From Profundicola sp048268105 (GTDB taxonomy: Bacteria > Bacteroidota > Bacteroidia > Flavobacteriales > Weeksellaceae), in assembly GCA_048268105.1 (NCBI GenBank), contig JBLWWH010000004.1, positions 62,001 through 126,000 of the forward strand: 64,000 nt of DNA. The letters run 5' to 3'. Numbering within the stretch: position 1 is the stretch's first letter; each line of letters opens with the position of its first letter. The notes beneath the pieces were generated by a model. It saw only the letters and a program-made list of their open reading frames with translations, had not been told where the DNA came from and ran no database searches. The position numbers and the translations under genes are program-made. Below are positions 36,800 through 45,607 of the stretch, piece after piece.

Positions 36800-38833
36800 T
36801 TATCCTATTCCCGCACCATTCTCGACTTCATCTTCTGGGTTGACAAAGCTAAGTTTGCCATCTGCTTTGTCTGTAAATAATAACATTCCTTGGCTTTCAA
36901 CTCCTCGAATCTTACGTGGAGCTAAATTCACAAGAACTGTACACTTCTTGCCAATTACTTCTTCTGGTGTAAAGCTTTCAGCAATTCCTGATACGATAGT
37001 TCTAACGTCAATTCCCGTATCTACTTTTAGTTCTAATAGCTTATCAGCCTTCTCCACTTTCTTTGCCTCCAAAATCGTCCCTACACGTAAATCGACTTTT
37101 TGAAAATCATCAAATGTGCAAGTTTCTTTTTGTGGCTCGGCATTAGGATTCGTCATTTTATTTTGTCTTTTAGTTTCACTTAATTTATTTAATTGAAATT
37201 CAATGGCTTCATCTTCTACTTTGTCAAATAGCAATTCTGCTTTATTCAATAATTGACCTGTAGTGACCCATGAATCACTTTCTTCTAATTTATCCCAGGT
37301 CTTTAGTTCAAGATTCAGCATGCGTAGCATTTTTGCACTTGCCTGAGGCATAAAAGGTTCTGCTAATTGAGCTAACAAAGCTGATATTTCTAAAGAAGCT
37401 CTCATGATAGAAGGAACTTCTTCTGGATGGGTCTTAATCTTTTTCCATGGTTCTTGTACTTGTAAAAATTGATTACCCAAACGAGCTAAATTCATTAATT
37501 CACTTAAAGCATTTCTAAACTCAAATTTCTCTAAATAAGCTCCAATTCTTTTTGGGAATTCCTTTAGATCTTTTAATTCGTCAAAAGTTGTTTCTCCATC
37601 AGGAATTACACCATCGTGGTATTTATTAGTTAAGACCATCACACGATTCAAGAAGTTACCTAAAATCCCAACTAATTCAGAGTTATTTTTGGTTTGAAAA
37701 TCCTTCCATGTGAAGTTATTGTCTTTGTTTTCAGGCATATTGGCTGTAAGAACATACCTTAAAACATCTTGTTTTCCAGGAAATTCTTCAACAAATTCGT
37801 GCGCCCATACAGCATGATTTCTTGAAGTTGAAATCTTATCATTTTCAAGATTTAAAAACTCATTCGCAGGAACGTTTTTAGGTAAAATATAATCACCATG
37901 AGCTTTCAACATAACTGGGAAAATAACACAGTGGAAAACAATGTTGTCTTTCCCAATAAAGTGAATTAATTCAGTTTCTTCATCTTGCCAATAAGGCTCC
38001 CAATCCTTTCCATTTTCTTTTGCCCATTTTTGTGTTGCAGAAATATATCCAATTGGTGCGTCGAACCAAACATACAATACTTTGCCTGCTGCTTCATCTA
38101 ATGGAACATTAACTCCCCAATCTAAATCTCTGGTCATAGCACGAGGTTTTAGACCATCGTCTAACCAAGATTTAACCTGACCTAATACGTTTGATTTCCA
38201 ATCATCTTTATGCCCTTCTACAGCCCAGTCCCTTAAGAAATCTTCATATAGATTTAAGGGTAAAGTCCAGTTTTTTGTTTTTCTTAAAACAGGAACATTT
38301 CCGCTTAAGGCTGACTTTGGATTGATTAACTCTCTTGGGCTCAAACTCGATCCGCAGCTCTCGCATTGATCTCCATATGCATTTGCATTACCACAATTAG
38401 GGCATTCCCCAACGATATATCTATCAGCTAAGAATTCTCCAGCTTCTTCGTCAAAATATTGTTCTGTTTCTTCCGCTTGAAAAACTCCTTTTTCATATAG
38501 ATGCGTGAAGAACTCGGCAGCATTTTTATGATGATGTTGCGAAGAAGTTCTGTCGTATATGTCAAATGAAATTCCTAAATCAGAAAAAGTATTTTTGATT
38601 AAATCGTGATAGCGATCTACAATAGCTTGTGGAGTTGTGTTTTCGCGTTTAGCACGAATAGTCACCGGAATACCATGCTCATCGGATCCGCCAACAAATA
38701 AAACATCTTTGCCTTTTCTTCTTAAATATCTCACATAGATATCTGCAGGAATGTACACGCCTGCTAAATGCCCTATATGAATTGGACCATTAGCGTAGGG
38801 TAACGCAGAGGTTACTGTATATCTTTTTGACAT
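36800..38833 (-). CDS. metG: Methionine--tRNA ligase
   Basis: 677 residues, dimeric bacterial type with C-terminal tRNA-binding domain. Class I motifs: HIGH as GPIHIGHLAG and the KMSKS equivalent as KISTSRN. The zinc knuckle is CPNCGNANAYGDQCESCG, four Cys. A DNNFTWKDFQTKNNSELV block precedes the anticodon domain. The EMAP/Trbp111-like domain (about 570-677) includes DDFQKVDLRVGTILEAKKV and a CTVLVNLAPRKIRGVESQGM stretch. Single gene, own terminator and -7 box. Confidence 0.97.
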   Translation of the reverse strand: MSKRYTVTSALPYANGPIHIGHLAGVYIPADIYVRYLRRKGKDVLFVGGSDEHGIPVTIRAKRENTTPQAIVDRYHDLIKNTFSDLGISFDIYDRTSSQHHHKNAAEFFTHLYEKGVFQAEETEQYFDEEAGEFLADRYIVGECPNCGNANAYGDQCESCGSSLSPRELINPKSALSGNVPVLRKTKNWTLPLNLYEDFLRDWAVEGHKDDWKSNVLGQVKSWLDDGLKPRAMTRDLDWGVNVPLDEAAGKVLYVWFDAPIGYISATQKWAKENGKDWEPYWQDEETELIHFIGKDNIVFHCVIFPVMLKAHGDYILPKNVPANEFLNLENDKISTSRNHAVWAHEFVEEFPGKQDVLRYVLTANMPENKDNNFTWKDFQTKNNSELVGILGNFLNRVMVLTNKYHDGVIPDGETTFDELKDLKEFPKRIGAYLEKFEFRNALSELMNLARLGNQFLQVQEPWKKIKTHPEEVPSIMRASLEISALLAQLAEPFMPQASAKMLRMLNLELKTWDKLEESDSWVTTGQLLNKAELLFDKVEDEAIEFQLNKLSETKRQNKMTNPNAEPQKETCTFDDFQKVDLRVGTILEAKKVEKADKLLELKVDTGIDVRTIVSGIAESFTPEEVIGKKCTVLVNLAPRKIRGVESQGMLLFTDKADGKLSFVNPEDEVENGAGIG

Positions 38834-38850
38834 AAATTTCTGTTAATGTA

Positions 38851-38858
38851 CAAAGATA
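38851..38858 (-). promoter_or_regulatory. -7 box of metG
   Basis: TATCTTTG on the minus strand, 17 nt before the metG ATG. No well-spaced -33. Confidence 0.45.
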
Positions 38859-38943
38859 GAAAGTATGTTGTAAAATGATGAGCAATATCGCTCAAAATTC
38901 TAAGTCAATGTCTATTTGTCTTTTATGCTGATGTATTATTTTT

Positions 38944-38951
38944 TACCTTTG
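38944..38951 (+). promoter_or_regulatory. -7 box of the small GNAT gene
   Basis: TACCTTTG 14 nt before the ATG at 38966. TTTG at 38915-38918 is 25 nt upstream, longer than usual. Confidence 0.4.
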
Positions 38952-38965
38952 TAAAAAAGGTTTAT

Positions 38966-39241
38966 ATGTCAGAATTAAAAGTGGTTCCCATTCATCAAAG
39001 AAAATTTGAAATGCACAAAGATGGTGTTTGTGTTGGTTATATGGATTATCACGAAGGCGTTGGTAGTTTATATTTAGATTATGTCTTTGTAGAACCAGAA
39101 TATAGAGACCAAGAAATTGGTAAAGAAATCGTTAAGCAAGGTATTTTATTAGCGCAGGAGAAAAATATGAGGCCAAAACCAATTTGTGGTTATGCTTCAA
39201 CTATCATGAAACGTCATAATTGGCCAGAAGAGTTAGTTTAA
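38966..39241 (+). CDS. Small GNAT-fold N-acetyltransferase-like protein
   Basis: 91 residues. It matches the minimal GNAT family (YjdJ/GTNAT type, Acetyltransf_CG): KDGVCVGYMDYHEGVGSLYLDYVFVEPEYRDQEIGKEIVKQGIL, where the segment after EPEYR carries the acetyl-CoA pyrophosphate loop in shortened form (R-D-Q-E-I-G-K). The C-terminal CGYASTIMKRHNWPEEL is typical. These proteins lack most substrate-binding elements of full GNATs; the substrate is unknown. It is a single gene, convergent with tRNA-Arg. Confidence 0.85.
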   Translation: MSELKVVPIHQRKFEMHKDGVCVGYMDYHEGVGSLYLDYVFVEPEYRDQEIGKEIVKQGILLAQEKNMRPKPICGYASTIMKRHNWPEELV

Positions 39242-39255
39242 TTTACAGCATAGAA

Positions 39256-39283
39256 AAAGCCGCTTGAAAAGCGGCTTTCTTGT
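39256..39283. terminator. Terminator between the GNAT gene and tRNA-Arg
   Basis: Stem AAAGCCGCTT (39256-39265), loop GAA, AAGCGGCTTT (39269-39278). The A and T runs let it serve both the plus-strand gene and the minus-strand tRNA. Confidence 0.9.
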
Positions 39284-39287
39284 TTAG

Positions 39288-39361
39288 TGACCACGGAAGG
39301 AGTCGAACCCTCAACCTTCAGAGCCGTAATCTGACGATCTATCCAATTGATCTACGTGGCC
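39288..39361 (-). tRNA. tRNA-Arg (anticodon ACG)
   Basis: 74 nt on the minus strand with a full cloverleaf: acceptor GGCCACG/CGTGGTC (one G-U pair), D arm GATC/GATC, anticodon stem TCAGA/TCTGA with loop TTACGGC, and T arm GAGGG/CCTTC with loop TTCGACT. Anticodon ACG (A34 normally becomes inosine) reads CGU, CGC and CGA. Discriminator base is A. The 3' CCA is not encoded. A good promoter lies just upstream. Confidence 0.97.
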
Positions 39362-39373
39362 ATTTACGGGGTG

Positions 39374-39406
39374 CAAATATACAATTATTTTTAAATTATG
39401 AACAAA
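39374..39406 (-). promoter_or_regulatory. Promoter of tRNA-Arg
   Basis: Minus strand TTTG (39403-39406), 21-nt spacer, TATATTTG (39374-39381), 12 nt before the first tRNA base. The -33 box lies inside codons 2-3 of the divergent lipoprotein gene at 39398. Confidence 0.7.
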
Positions 39407-40501
39407 ACTTTTATTTACATATTTATAAATATAACACTTTTTATCTTATTTTCATGTGAAAAAGATTCATCTTCAGTAGATAAGAAGCTAGATGGACAAA
39501 AGCAAGATTCTTTAAATATTTTTACAAATGCATCTTCTGTAGCCTTATTTGAAGAGGATTCTATTTGGAACTATCAGATTTTATTGGATAAGAGTACAAA
39601 GTCCATTAAAATTCCTAAAGACAAGTTACCTTTAAAAAATATGGCAATTTTATCTGCATCTAGCGTTGGATACCTAGAGGCATTGGATGATTTAGATGCA
39701 ATCAAAGGTGTTTTTGATGCTCAATGGATTTATAGTCCAGCACTTCATCAGAGAATTAAGGATAATCCTAATTTAGACAAAGGAAATTTATCTGCAATTA
39801 ATTTAGAAAAAATCATCGCTCTTGCTCCAGATGTTGTGATTGGTTTCTCTGATCCAAATATGTCTAAAACTTACCAAAGGTTAGAAGAGGCAGGTGTTTT
39901 AATGATTTATGTAGATGAATATAATGAGAAAACGCCATTAGGAAAAGCTGAATTCATTAAGCTATATGGAGTTTTAACAGGCAAACTGAAAGAGGCGAAG
40001 GAATTATATCAAGAAATTGAAACCAATTATCTTTCTTATAGAGAATTAGCATTGAAGCAAGAAAAGAGACCTACGGCCTTTGCCGAAATTATGCGTGGTG
40101 ATATTTGGTATATGCCTGGAGGAGAGAGTTTCGCTGCACAATATTTTAAGGATGCTGGAGCAAACTATTTATGGTCAAATGATACCAGCCAAGGAAGTGT
40201 AAAGCTAAATTTTGAACAAGTTTATGAAAAAGCAGCCGATGCTGATTTTTGGATGAATGCTTCGGATTTAACTTCACTGAACGAAGTTCAGAGTTCTTAT
40301 ATAAATCATGATTGGTTTAAAGCCTATAAAAACGAGAATGTTTATTCTTTATCCAAAAGAATGAATAAAGCTGGCGCCAATGATTATTTTGAAACGGGCT
40401 CGGTTCGTGCTGATTGGGTATTAAAAGATTTGATTCATATTTTTCATCCAGAAGTCTTTCCTAAGCATGAATTATTCTTTTATCATAAGTTAGCTAAATA
40501 A
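39398..40501 (+). CDS. BtuF/FecB-type metal-chelate-binding lipoprotein
   Basis: 367 residues. Lipoprotein signal with lipobox ILFSC (Cys20). The rest is a helical-backbone metal-receptor fold (periplasmic binding protein class III, Peripla_BP_2). Seen: LSASSVGYLEALDDLDAIKGV, INLEKIIALAPDVVIGFSD, YQRLEEAGVLMIYVDEYNEKTPLGKAEFIKLYGVLTGK, and a C-terminal lobe ending VRADWVLKDLIHIFHPE. This class binds cobalamin, haem or siderophores. No permease or ATPase gene of an ABC importer is adjacent, so it is an orphan here. Its start overlaps the tRNA promoter region. Confidence 0.88.
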   Translation: MNKTFIYIFINITLFILFSCEKDSSSVDKKLDGQKQDSLNIFTNASSVALFEEDSIWNYQILLDKSTKSIKIPKDKLPLKNMAILSASSVGYLEALDDLDAIKGVFDAQWIYSPALHQRIKDNPNLDKGNLSAINLEKIIALAPDVVIGFSDPNMSKTYQRLEEAGVLMIYVDEYNEKTPLGKAEFIKLYGVLTGKLKEAKELYQEIETNYLSYRELALKQEKRPTAFAEIMRGDIWYMPGGESFAAQYFKDAGANYLWSNDTSQGSVKLNFEQVYEKAADADFWMNASDLTSLNEVQSSYINHDWFKAYKNENVYSLSKRMNKAGANDYFETGSVRADWVLKDLIHIFHPEVFPKHELFFYHKLAK

Positions 40502-40595
40502 TACATTTAGACTATTTTTGATACTAAAATCGCTAAACTTTAGCTAATGTTGAGCAAATTCGTTTTCAAACAATAAAATATCTTATTTTAGCTTT

Positions 40596-42449
40596 ATGAA
40601 GAAATTAAGTTGGCTTTTGATGGCCTTTATTTGTGTTCCGTTGAGTGCGCAAAGTTATTGGCAACAGTTTGTGGATTATAAAATGGACATCCACATGCAA
40701 GTTGAAAAATTCCAATATGATGGAAAAATGGAGGTTACTTACTCCAATAATTCCGATGATACATTGGATAAAATTTATTTTCATTTGTATTATAATGCTT
40801 TTCAACCAGGTAGTTTGATGGATGAAAGGCTGAAATCTATTGAAGATCCAGATAGGAGAATGACAAACAATGTCGGGACGAAAGATAATCCTATTTACAA
40901 AAGTAGAATTTCTAAGTTAACACCAGAAGAAATTGGCTTTGTAAAAATGAATAGTATTCACCAAAACGGTAAATTACTAGACTTTAAATATATGGGAACT
41001 ATTTTAGAAGTTAGTCTAAAAGAACCATTAGGACCTAAATCTAGCACGACTTTGAAACTTGATTGGAAAACTCAAGTACCTAAAATCATTCGCAGGGGTG
41101 GAAGAGATTCTGACGAGGGAATTGACTTTTCTATGACTCAATGGTATCCTAAAATTGCACAATATGATAATGAAGGTTGGCATTTAGATGAATATATAGG
41201 TCGTGAATTTTATGCGCCATTTGGGAATTTTGATGTTAAAATTACACTTCCATCAAATTATATTGTTGGAGCTTCAGGAGAATTACAAAACGAAGACAAC
41301 ATGCCAGGTTATTCAAATAAAAAATTCAAAAAGAGATCTAATGTAACTTGGAATTTTAAAGCAGAAAACATTCATGATTTTGCTTGGGGAGCTGATCCAG
41401 ATTATGTGGTAGAAAAGCAACAAGTTCCTAATGGACCAGTTTTATATTATTTATATGATAAAAATTTAGATAAAGAATTTGTAAACCATTGGCACACCGC
41501 AAAGCCTAAAGTAGTTGAGTTCTTCCAATTTATGGATAAAAACTTTGGAGCTTATCCATGGAGCACATACAGTATTGTTCAAGGTGGTGATGGTGGAATG
41601 GAATATGGAACTTCTACCTTAATCACAGGGAAACGTAACTTTGAAAGTCTGTTGGGTGTGATTTATCATGAAGCTGCACACTCTTGGTTCCAGCATTTAT
41701 TTGCTTTTGATGAAACGAGAGACGAATGGATGGACGAAGGTTTCACAACTTATGCAGAGGCAGCGGCTATGGCTGAAATAATGGATGCAAACAAAAATCA
41801 AATTAATCCTTTCCAAGGAGCTTATAATGGATATTATCACTTAGCTCAAAGTGGAAAAGAAGAGCCGATGAGTTTATTGGCAGATTATTATGACACCAAC
41901 TTTGCTTATAGTTTAGCCGCATATTACAAAGGGCAAGTTTATGTTGCCCAGCTAGGATATATAATTGGTGAGGACGCTTTGAAAGAGACTTTCAAGAAGT
42001 TTTATGCAGATTGGAGCATGAAACATCCTAAATTAGGTGACTTCCAAAAAGTGGCTCAAGAAGTTTCTGGAATTAACTTGAAGTGGTATAACAATCTATT
42101 CGTTAATACCATCAGAACTATTGATTATGGCGTTGAAAAGGTTGAAGGTAGAAAAGTCTCACTAAAAAATCATTCAAACTTCGCCATGCCTTTAGACGTT
42201 CTAGTAACTTATAAAGATGGAAGCAAAGAGTTGTTTTATATCTCGATCAATGCAATGAGAGGTAGTAAAGAAAAAGAAAATAAATTCTACCAAGGGATTA
42301 AAACAACACAATTAAAAGATTGGGGTTGGACTTATGATTCTTATGAATTTGAGGCAACTAAAGATGTTGAGAAAGTAGAAATTGATTATACCCAAAGATT
42401 AGCAGACGTAAATAGAGCTAATAACTTTTACCCAGCACCACAGCTATAA
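40596..42449 (+). CDS. Exported M1 family metallopeptidase (shorter paralogue)
   Basis: 617 residues with signal peptide (ends VPLSAQ). Gluzincin site HEAAH (H358, H362), third ligand E381 in WMDEG, and exopeptidase loop GGMEYG (E336). The N-terminal beta-domain resembles that of the 8771 gene (TYSNNSDDTLDKIYFHLYYNAF versus TYTNNSPDTLAYLWVQLDQN), so the two are paralogues about 33 kb apart. All catalytic residues are kept. The stop is 3 nt before the coaX start, so they are probably co-transcribed. Confidence 0.94.
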   Translation: MKKLSWLLMAFICVPLSAQSYWQQFVDYKMDIHMQVEKFQYDGKMEVTYSNNSDDTLDKIYFHLYYNAFQPGSLMDERLKSIEDPDRRMTNNVGTKDNPIYKSRISKLTPEEIGFVKMNSIHQNGKLLDFKYMGTILEVSLKEPLGPKSSTTLKLDWKTQVPKIIRRGGRDSDEGIDFSMTQWYPKIAQYDNEGWHLDEYIGREFYAPFGNFDVKITLPSNYIVGASGELQNEDNMPGYSNKKFKKRSNVTWNFKAENIHDFAWGADPDYVVEKQQVPNGPVLYYLYDKNLDKEFVNHWHTAKPKVVEFFQFMDKNFGAYPWSTYSIVQGGDGGMEYGTSTLITGKRNFESLLGVIYHEAAHSWFQHLFAFDETRDEWMDEGFTTYAEAAAMAEIMDANKNQINPFQGAYNGYYHLAQSGKEEPMSLLADYYDTNFAYSLAAYYKGQVYVAQLGYIIGEDALKETFKKFYADWSMKHPKLGDFQKVAQEVSGINLKWYNNLFVNTIRTIDYGVEKVEGRKVSLKNHSNFAMPLDVLVTYKDGSKELFYISINAMRGSKEKENKFYQGIKTTQLKDWGWTYDSYEFEATKDVEKVEIDYTQRLADVNRANNFYPAPQL

Positions 42450-42452
42450 TAT

Positions 42453-43208
42453 ATGATTTTAGTAGTAAATATTGGTAACTCTAGTATTAGATTTGGGGTT
42501 GGAGAAAACCATAAGAATCTAACCTCTTGGACTATCAACACCAAACCATTTAAAACGGCTGATGAGTTGTTTTTGATGTTCAAGAATATGTATGAACAAC
42601 ATGGTATCGACAAGAATCAAATCAAAGGGATTGTTATTGGCTCGGTGGTTCCACATCAAACAGGAATTGTTGCTAGGGCCTTAAATGAGATTCATAGTAT
42701 AGAAGCCATGATTGTCGACCGAAACACCAAATCCAATGTAGTTCAACATTCAGATCAAATGGGCACGGACTTGTATGCAAATGCAGTAGCAGCACATGAG
42801 TTATATCCAGATAATAAACTGATTATTGATTTCGGAACAGCATTAACCATTCTTGGTATCGATGCTTCAGGTGAAGTTATGGGTGTTGTAATTGCGCCGG
42901 GTGTAATTACTTCCTTAAAAGCTCTGGTGGGAGATACCTCACAGTTGCCAGACATTGAATTGGCGCCCCCTAAATCGTCTTTAGGTAAGAATACAGAAGC
43001 TTGTATGCAAAGCGGGATGGTATATGGCTACATTGGAATGGTAGAAGGATTAATCGCGCGCATTAAAAAGGAGTTTAACAAAGATTTCTACGTGATTTCA
43101 ACCGGTGGCTTGGGGCATATTTTCAATCCATTAACCGATAAGATTAATAAAGATGATAAACTGCATACTTTGCGAGGTTTATGTTTGTTGTATGAACAGA
43201 ATATGTAA
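42453..43208 (+). CDS. coaX: Type III pantothenate kinase
   Basis: 251 residues, normal size. It phosphorylates pantothenate in the first step of coenzyme A synthesis. Family blocks: phosphate-1-like VVNIGNSSIRFGV, QMGTDLYANAVAAHELYP, the DFGTALTI nucleotide/phosphate block, GVVIAPGVITSLKAL and VISTGGLG. In the first block the usual Asp of D-x-G-N-T/S is Asn6. The upstream M1 peptidase gene ends 3 nt before, suggesting a two-gene unit. The assignment is firm at family level; activity depends on the Asn being tolerated. Confidence 0.9.
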   Translation: MILVVNIGNSSIRFGVGENHKNLTSWTINTKPFKTADELFLMFKNMYEQHGIDKNQIKGIVIGSVVPHQTGIVARALNEIHSIEAMIVDRNTKSNVVQHSDQMGTDLYANAVAAHELYPDNKLIIDFGTALTILGIDASGEVMGVVIAPGVITSLKALVGDTSQLPDIELAPPKSSLGKNTEACMQSGMVYGYIGMVEGLIARIKKEFNKDFYVISTGGLGHIFNPLTDKINKDDKLHTLRGLCLLYEQNM

Positions 43209-43240
43209 GGTTGATGTAGATTTTAAATTAAATACAAATA

Positions 43241-43269
43241 AAACCAATCCGATAAGGGTTGGTTTTTTT
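43241..43269 (+). terminator. Terminator after coaX
   Basis: Stem AAACCAATCC (43241-43250) with GGGTTGGTTT (43256-43265), loop GATAA, then T run. Confidence 0.88.
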
Positions 43270-43331
43270 ATGCATTAAGTTTTTCATTAGGATTTGTTCT
43301 AATCTGTTAAAGTCAAGCTATATTTAATTCG

Positions 43332-43339
43332 TATTTTTG
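43332..43339 (+). promoter_or_regulatory. -7 box of tyrS
   Basis: TATTTTTG followed by C, 19 nt before the tyrS ATG. No well-spaced -33. No T-box-like leader is present. Confidence 0.45.
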
Positions 43340-43358
43340 CGGACTTCAATATCCAACT

Positions 43359-44651
43359 ATGTATAATTTTTTAGAAGAACTCCAATGGAGAGGTTTAATT
43401 CAGGACACAACACCTGGATTAGAAGAACAATTAAATAAAGAAAAAACAACGGGCTATATCGGATTTGATCCTACGGCAGACTCATTACATATCGGTAGTT
43501 TAGTTCCGATTTTAATTTTGATGCATTATCGCAAAGCGGGTCACAAACCAGTTGCGTTGGTGGGTGGAGCTACAGGTATGATAGGTGACCCAACAGGTAA
43601 ATCAGACGAACGTAACTTGTTAGATGAAAAAACTTTAGCCAAAAACGTAGAAGGAATTAAAAATGTATTGGGTCGTTTTCTAGACTTTGACGCTACCGAC
43701 GAAAATGCACCTGTATTGGTGAATAATTACGATTGGATGAAAGATTTTTCATTCATTGATTTCGTAAGAGACGTTGGTAAGAGAATTACTGTGAATTATA
43801 TGATGGCAAAGGATTCGGTTAAGAAAAGATTGTCGGGTGAATCAGGTGTTGGTATGTCATTTACTGAGTTTACTTATCAGTTGATTCAAGGTTATGACTT
43901 CCACCATTTATACCATGATATGGGCGTTAAATTCCAAATGGGAGGTTCAGATCAGTGGGGAAATATGACCACAGGAACCGAGTTAATCCGTAGAATGAGC
44001 GATGGTAAGACAGAAGCTTTCGCGATGACTTGTCCTTTGGTTACCAAAGCTGATGGAACTAAATTCGGGAAATCAGAAGGAGGAAATATTTGGTTAGACG
44101 CGGACAAAACTAGTGTATACACCTTCTATCAATTCTGGTTAAACGTAGCCGATGAGGATGCTGAACGCTTCATTAAATTCTATACTTTCTTGGATAAAGA
44201 AACGATTGAAAAATTAACAGCTGAACATAAAGAAGAGCCGCATAGAAGAATCTTACAAAATGCTTTAGCAGATAGTGTAACTACTTTAGTTCACGGAGAA
44301 GAAGAGTTAGAATTAGCTAAAAAAGCATCTCAAATCTTATTTGGCAAATCTACTTCAGAGGATTTAAAAAACTTAAACGAACAGACTTTCTTAGATGTGT
44401 TTGAAGGTGTTTCTCAGCAAGAAGTGAGTGAAGATATTTTCGAATTAGAATTATTAGATTTCTTATCAGAAGGATCTGGTTTCTTGGCTTCAAAAGGCGA
44501 GGCGAGACGCGCTTTGAAAGAGAACTCTATCTCTATCAATAAGGATAAAATAAGCGATGATTACAAGCCTTCTAAAGAGGATTTAATCGCTGGTAAATAC
44601 TTGCTATTACAAAGAGGCAAGAAAAACTATCACATTGTGATTGTAAAGTAA
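43359..44651 (+). CDS. tyrS: Tyrosine--tRNA ligase
   Basis: 430 residues. Class I synthetase: GFDPTADSLHIGSLVP carries the HIGH-like motif, VALVGGATGMIGDPTGKSDER follows, with YQLIQGYDFHHLYHD and QMGGSDQWGNMTTG at the tyrosine pocket, and KFGKSEGGNIW as the KMSKS motif. The C-terminal S4-like RNA-binding domain (about 355-430) has SKGEARRALKENSISIN. Single gene with own terminator. Confidence 0.97.
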   Translation: MYNFLEELQWRGLIQDTTPGLEEQLNKEKTTGYIGFDPTADSLHIGSLVPILILMHYRKAGHKPVALVGGATGMIGDPTGKSDERNLLDEKTLAKNVEGIKNVLGRFLDFDATDENAPVLVNNYDWMKDFSFIDFVRDVGKRITVNYMMAKDSVKKRLSGESGVGMSFTEFTYQLIQGYDFHHLYHDMGVKFQMGGSDQWGNMTTGTELIRRMSDGKTEAFAMTCPLVTKADGTKFGKSEGGNIWLDADKTSVYTFYQFWLNVADEDAERFIKFYTFLDKETIEKLTAEHKEEPHRRILQNALADSVTTLVHGEEELELAKKASQILFGKSTSEDLKNLNEQTFLDVFEGVSQQEVSEDIFELELLDFLSEGSGFLASKGEARRALKENSISINKDKISDDYKPSKEDLIAGKYLLLQRGKKNYHIVIVK

Positions 44652-44674
44652 TTACGAGAATTTAGATATAATAT

Positions 44675-44710
44675 AAAATGCCACATCGCAAGATGTGGCA
44701 TTTTAATTTT
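44675..44710. terminator. Bidirectional terminator with GCAA tetraloop between tyrS and 44723
   Basis: 13-bp stem AAAATGCCACATC (44675-44687), GNRA-type loop GCAA, GATGTGGCATTTT (44692-44704), then more T. It serves convergent genes. Confidence 0.93.
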
Positions 44711-44722
44711 TGTAGATATATA

Positions 44723-45439
44723 TTATTTAACTAAAACTTTAGTAGAAGCTGTTTTTCCTGAAGCTGAATTAACAACAACAATGTATTGACCTTTGTTTAG
44801 GTTGCTTAAGTTTAGGTTAAGTTTACCTTGGTTAGCTTTTGTAGCTTTAATCAATTTTCCGCTTACAGAATAGATGTTAATTGTTGAGTTTTCGTGTAAG
44901 TCTAACATTAAAATATCTTTAATGATAGTATTTTGAACTTGAGACTTAACTGCTTGCTCAATATCTTGAACACCTAAATTTTCATTGTAAATATAATTCA
45001 CTATCAAAGGCTCCCCAACCTCAGCACCAAATGTATCGATCATAAAGAATTTAATCTTAGCTGACATATATGGGCTAGATGTGTTTTTGTTCCACATGTG
45101 GTCGAACATACCTTGAATTCCACCCGGCTGAATAGCTACGGGACTTTGTGGCATAATCAAACCTTGATTAATTGAATAGTAACAAGATCCACCAAAACAA
45201 AGCTCGAATTCACTCCCATCAGAATCTATAAGTTCTATCACCTCAGCTTTCATTAAAATTAAAGCGTCTGAATCGTTATGTACGATATATCCTAGCTTTG
45301 CGTCTTCTTCAGTAGTAGTGTTAAAAGTAAAAGTTTGACCATTTTCGATAGGTTGGTCATCTATTGTAGTCATTGAAAACTGTGCGTTCGTTTGAACTAG
45401 TAAGAATCCAAGAACTAAAGATAATAATAGTTTTTTCAT
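44723..45439 (-). CDS. Secreted protein with type IX secretion sorting domain
   Basis: 238 residues. Signal peptide 1-19 (ends VQTNAQ). Residues about 20-155 form a beta-sandwich-like domain with a Cys pair (ELCFGGSCYYS), probably a disulfide. The C-terminal 70 residues are a T9SS type A-like domain: NSTINIYSVSGKLIKATK, LNLSNLNKGQYIVVV, and TKVLVK at the end. Expected to be exported by Sec and then by T9SS to the surface or medium. No enzymatic motif is seen; function unknown. A minus-strand -7 box precedes it. Confidence 0.87.
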   Translation of the reverse strand: MKKLLLSLVLGFLLVQTNAQFSMTTIDDQPIENGQTFTFNTTTEEDAKLGYIVHNDSDALILMKAEVIELIDSDGSEFELCFGGSCYYSINQGLIMPQSPVAIQPGGIQGMFDHMWNKNTSSPYMSAKIKFFMIDTFGAEVGEPLIVNYIYNENLGVQDIEQAVKSQVQNTIIKDILMLDLHENSTINIYSVSGKLIKATKANQGKLNLNLSNLNKGQYIVVVNSASGKTASTKVLVK

Positions 45440-45463
45440 AATTGCTTATTAATAAATGTGCTG

Positions 45464-45471
45464 CAAAGGTA
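45464..45471 (-). promoter_or_regulatory. -7 box of the sorting-domain protein gene
   Basis: TACCTTTG on the minus strand, then CAGC, 24 nt before the ATG at 45439. No -33 partner. Confidence 0.45.
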
Positions 45472-45593
45472 GAGAAAAATATAAATTTTTACCATATTGT
45501 TTAAGAATTCATTGACTTTTTTCAATAAAAAGGTTTAAGGTTTTATGTTATAAATAGAAAGCTCGAAATAGGATATCACATCAATTCATTTCT

Positions 45594-45601
45594 TAACTTT
45601 G
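45594..45601 (+). promoter_or_regulatory. -7 box abutting the ppc start
   Basis: TAACTTTG, then six bases, then ATG at 45608. Transcription would start at or very near the A of the ATG. The same arrangement occurs at 49210. Confidence 0.5.
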
Positions 45602-45607
45602 ATACAT

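Noticed and set aside
45599..45607. TTG start for ppc three codons upstream
   Set aside because: The TTG lies inside the TAACTTTG box; ATG 45608 is the normal start.
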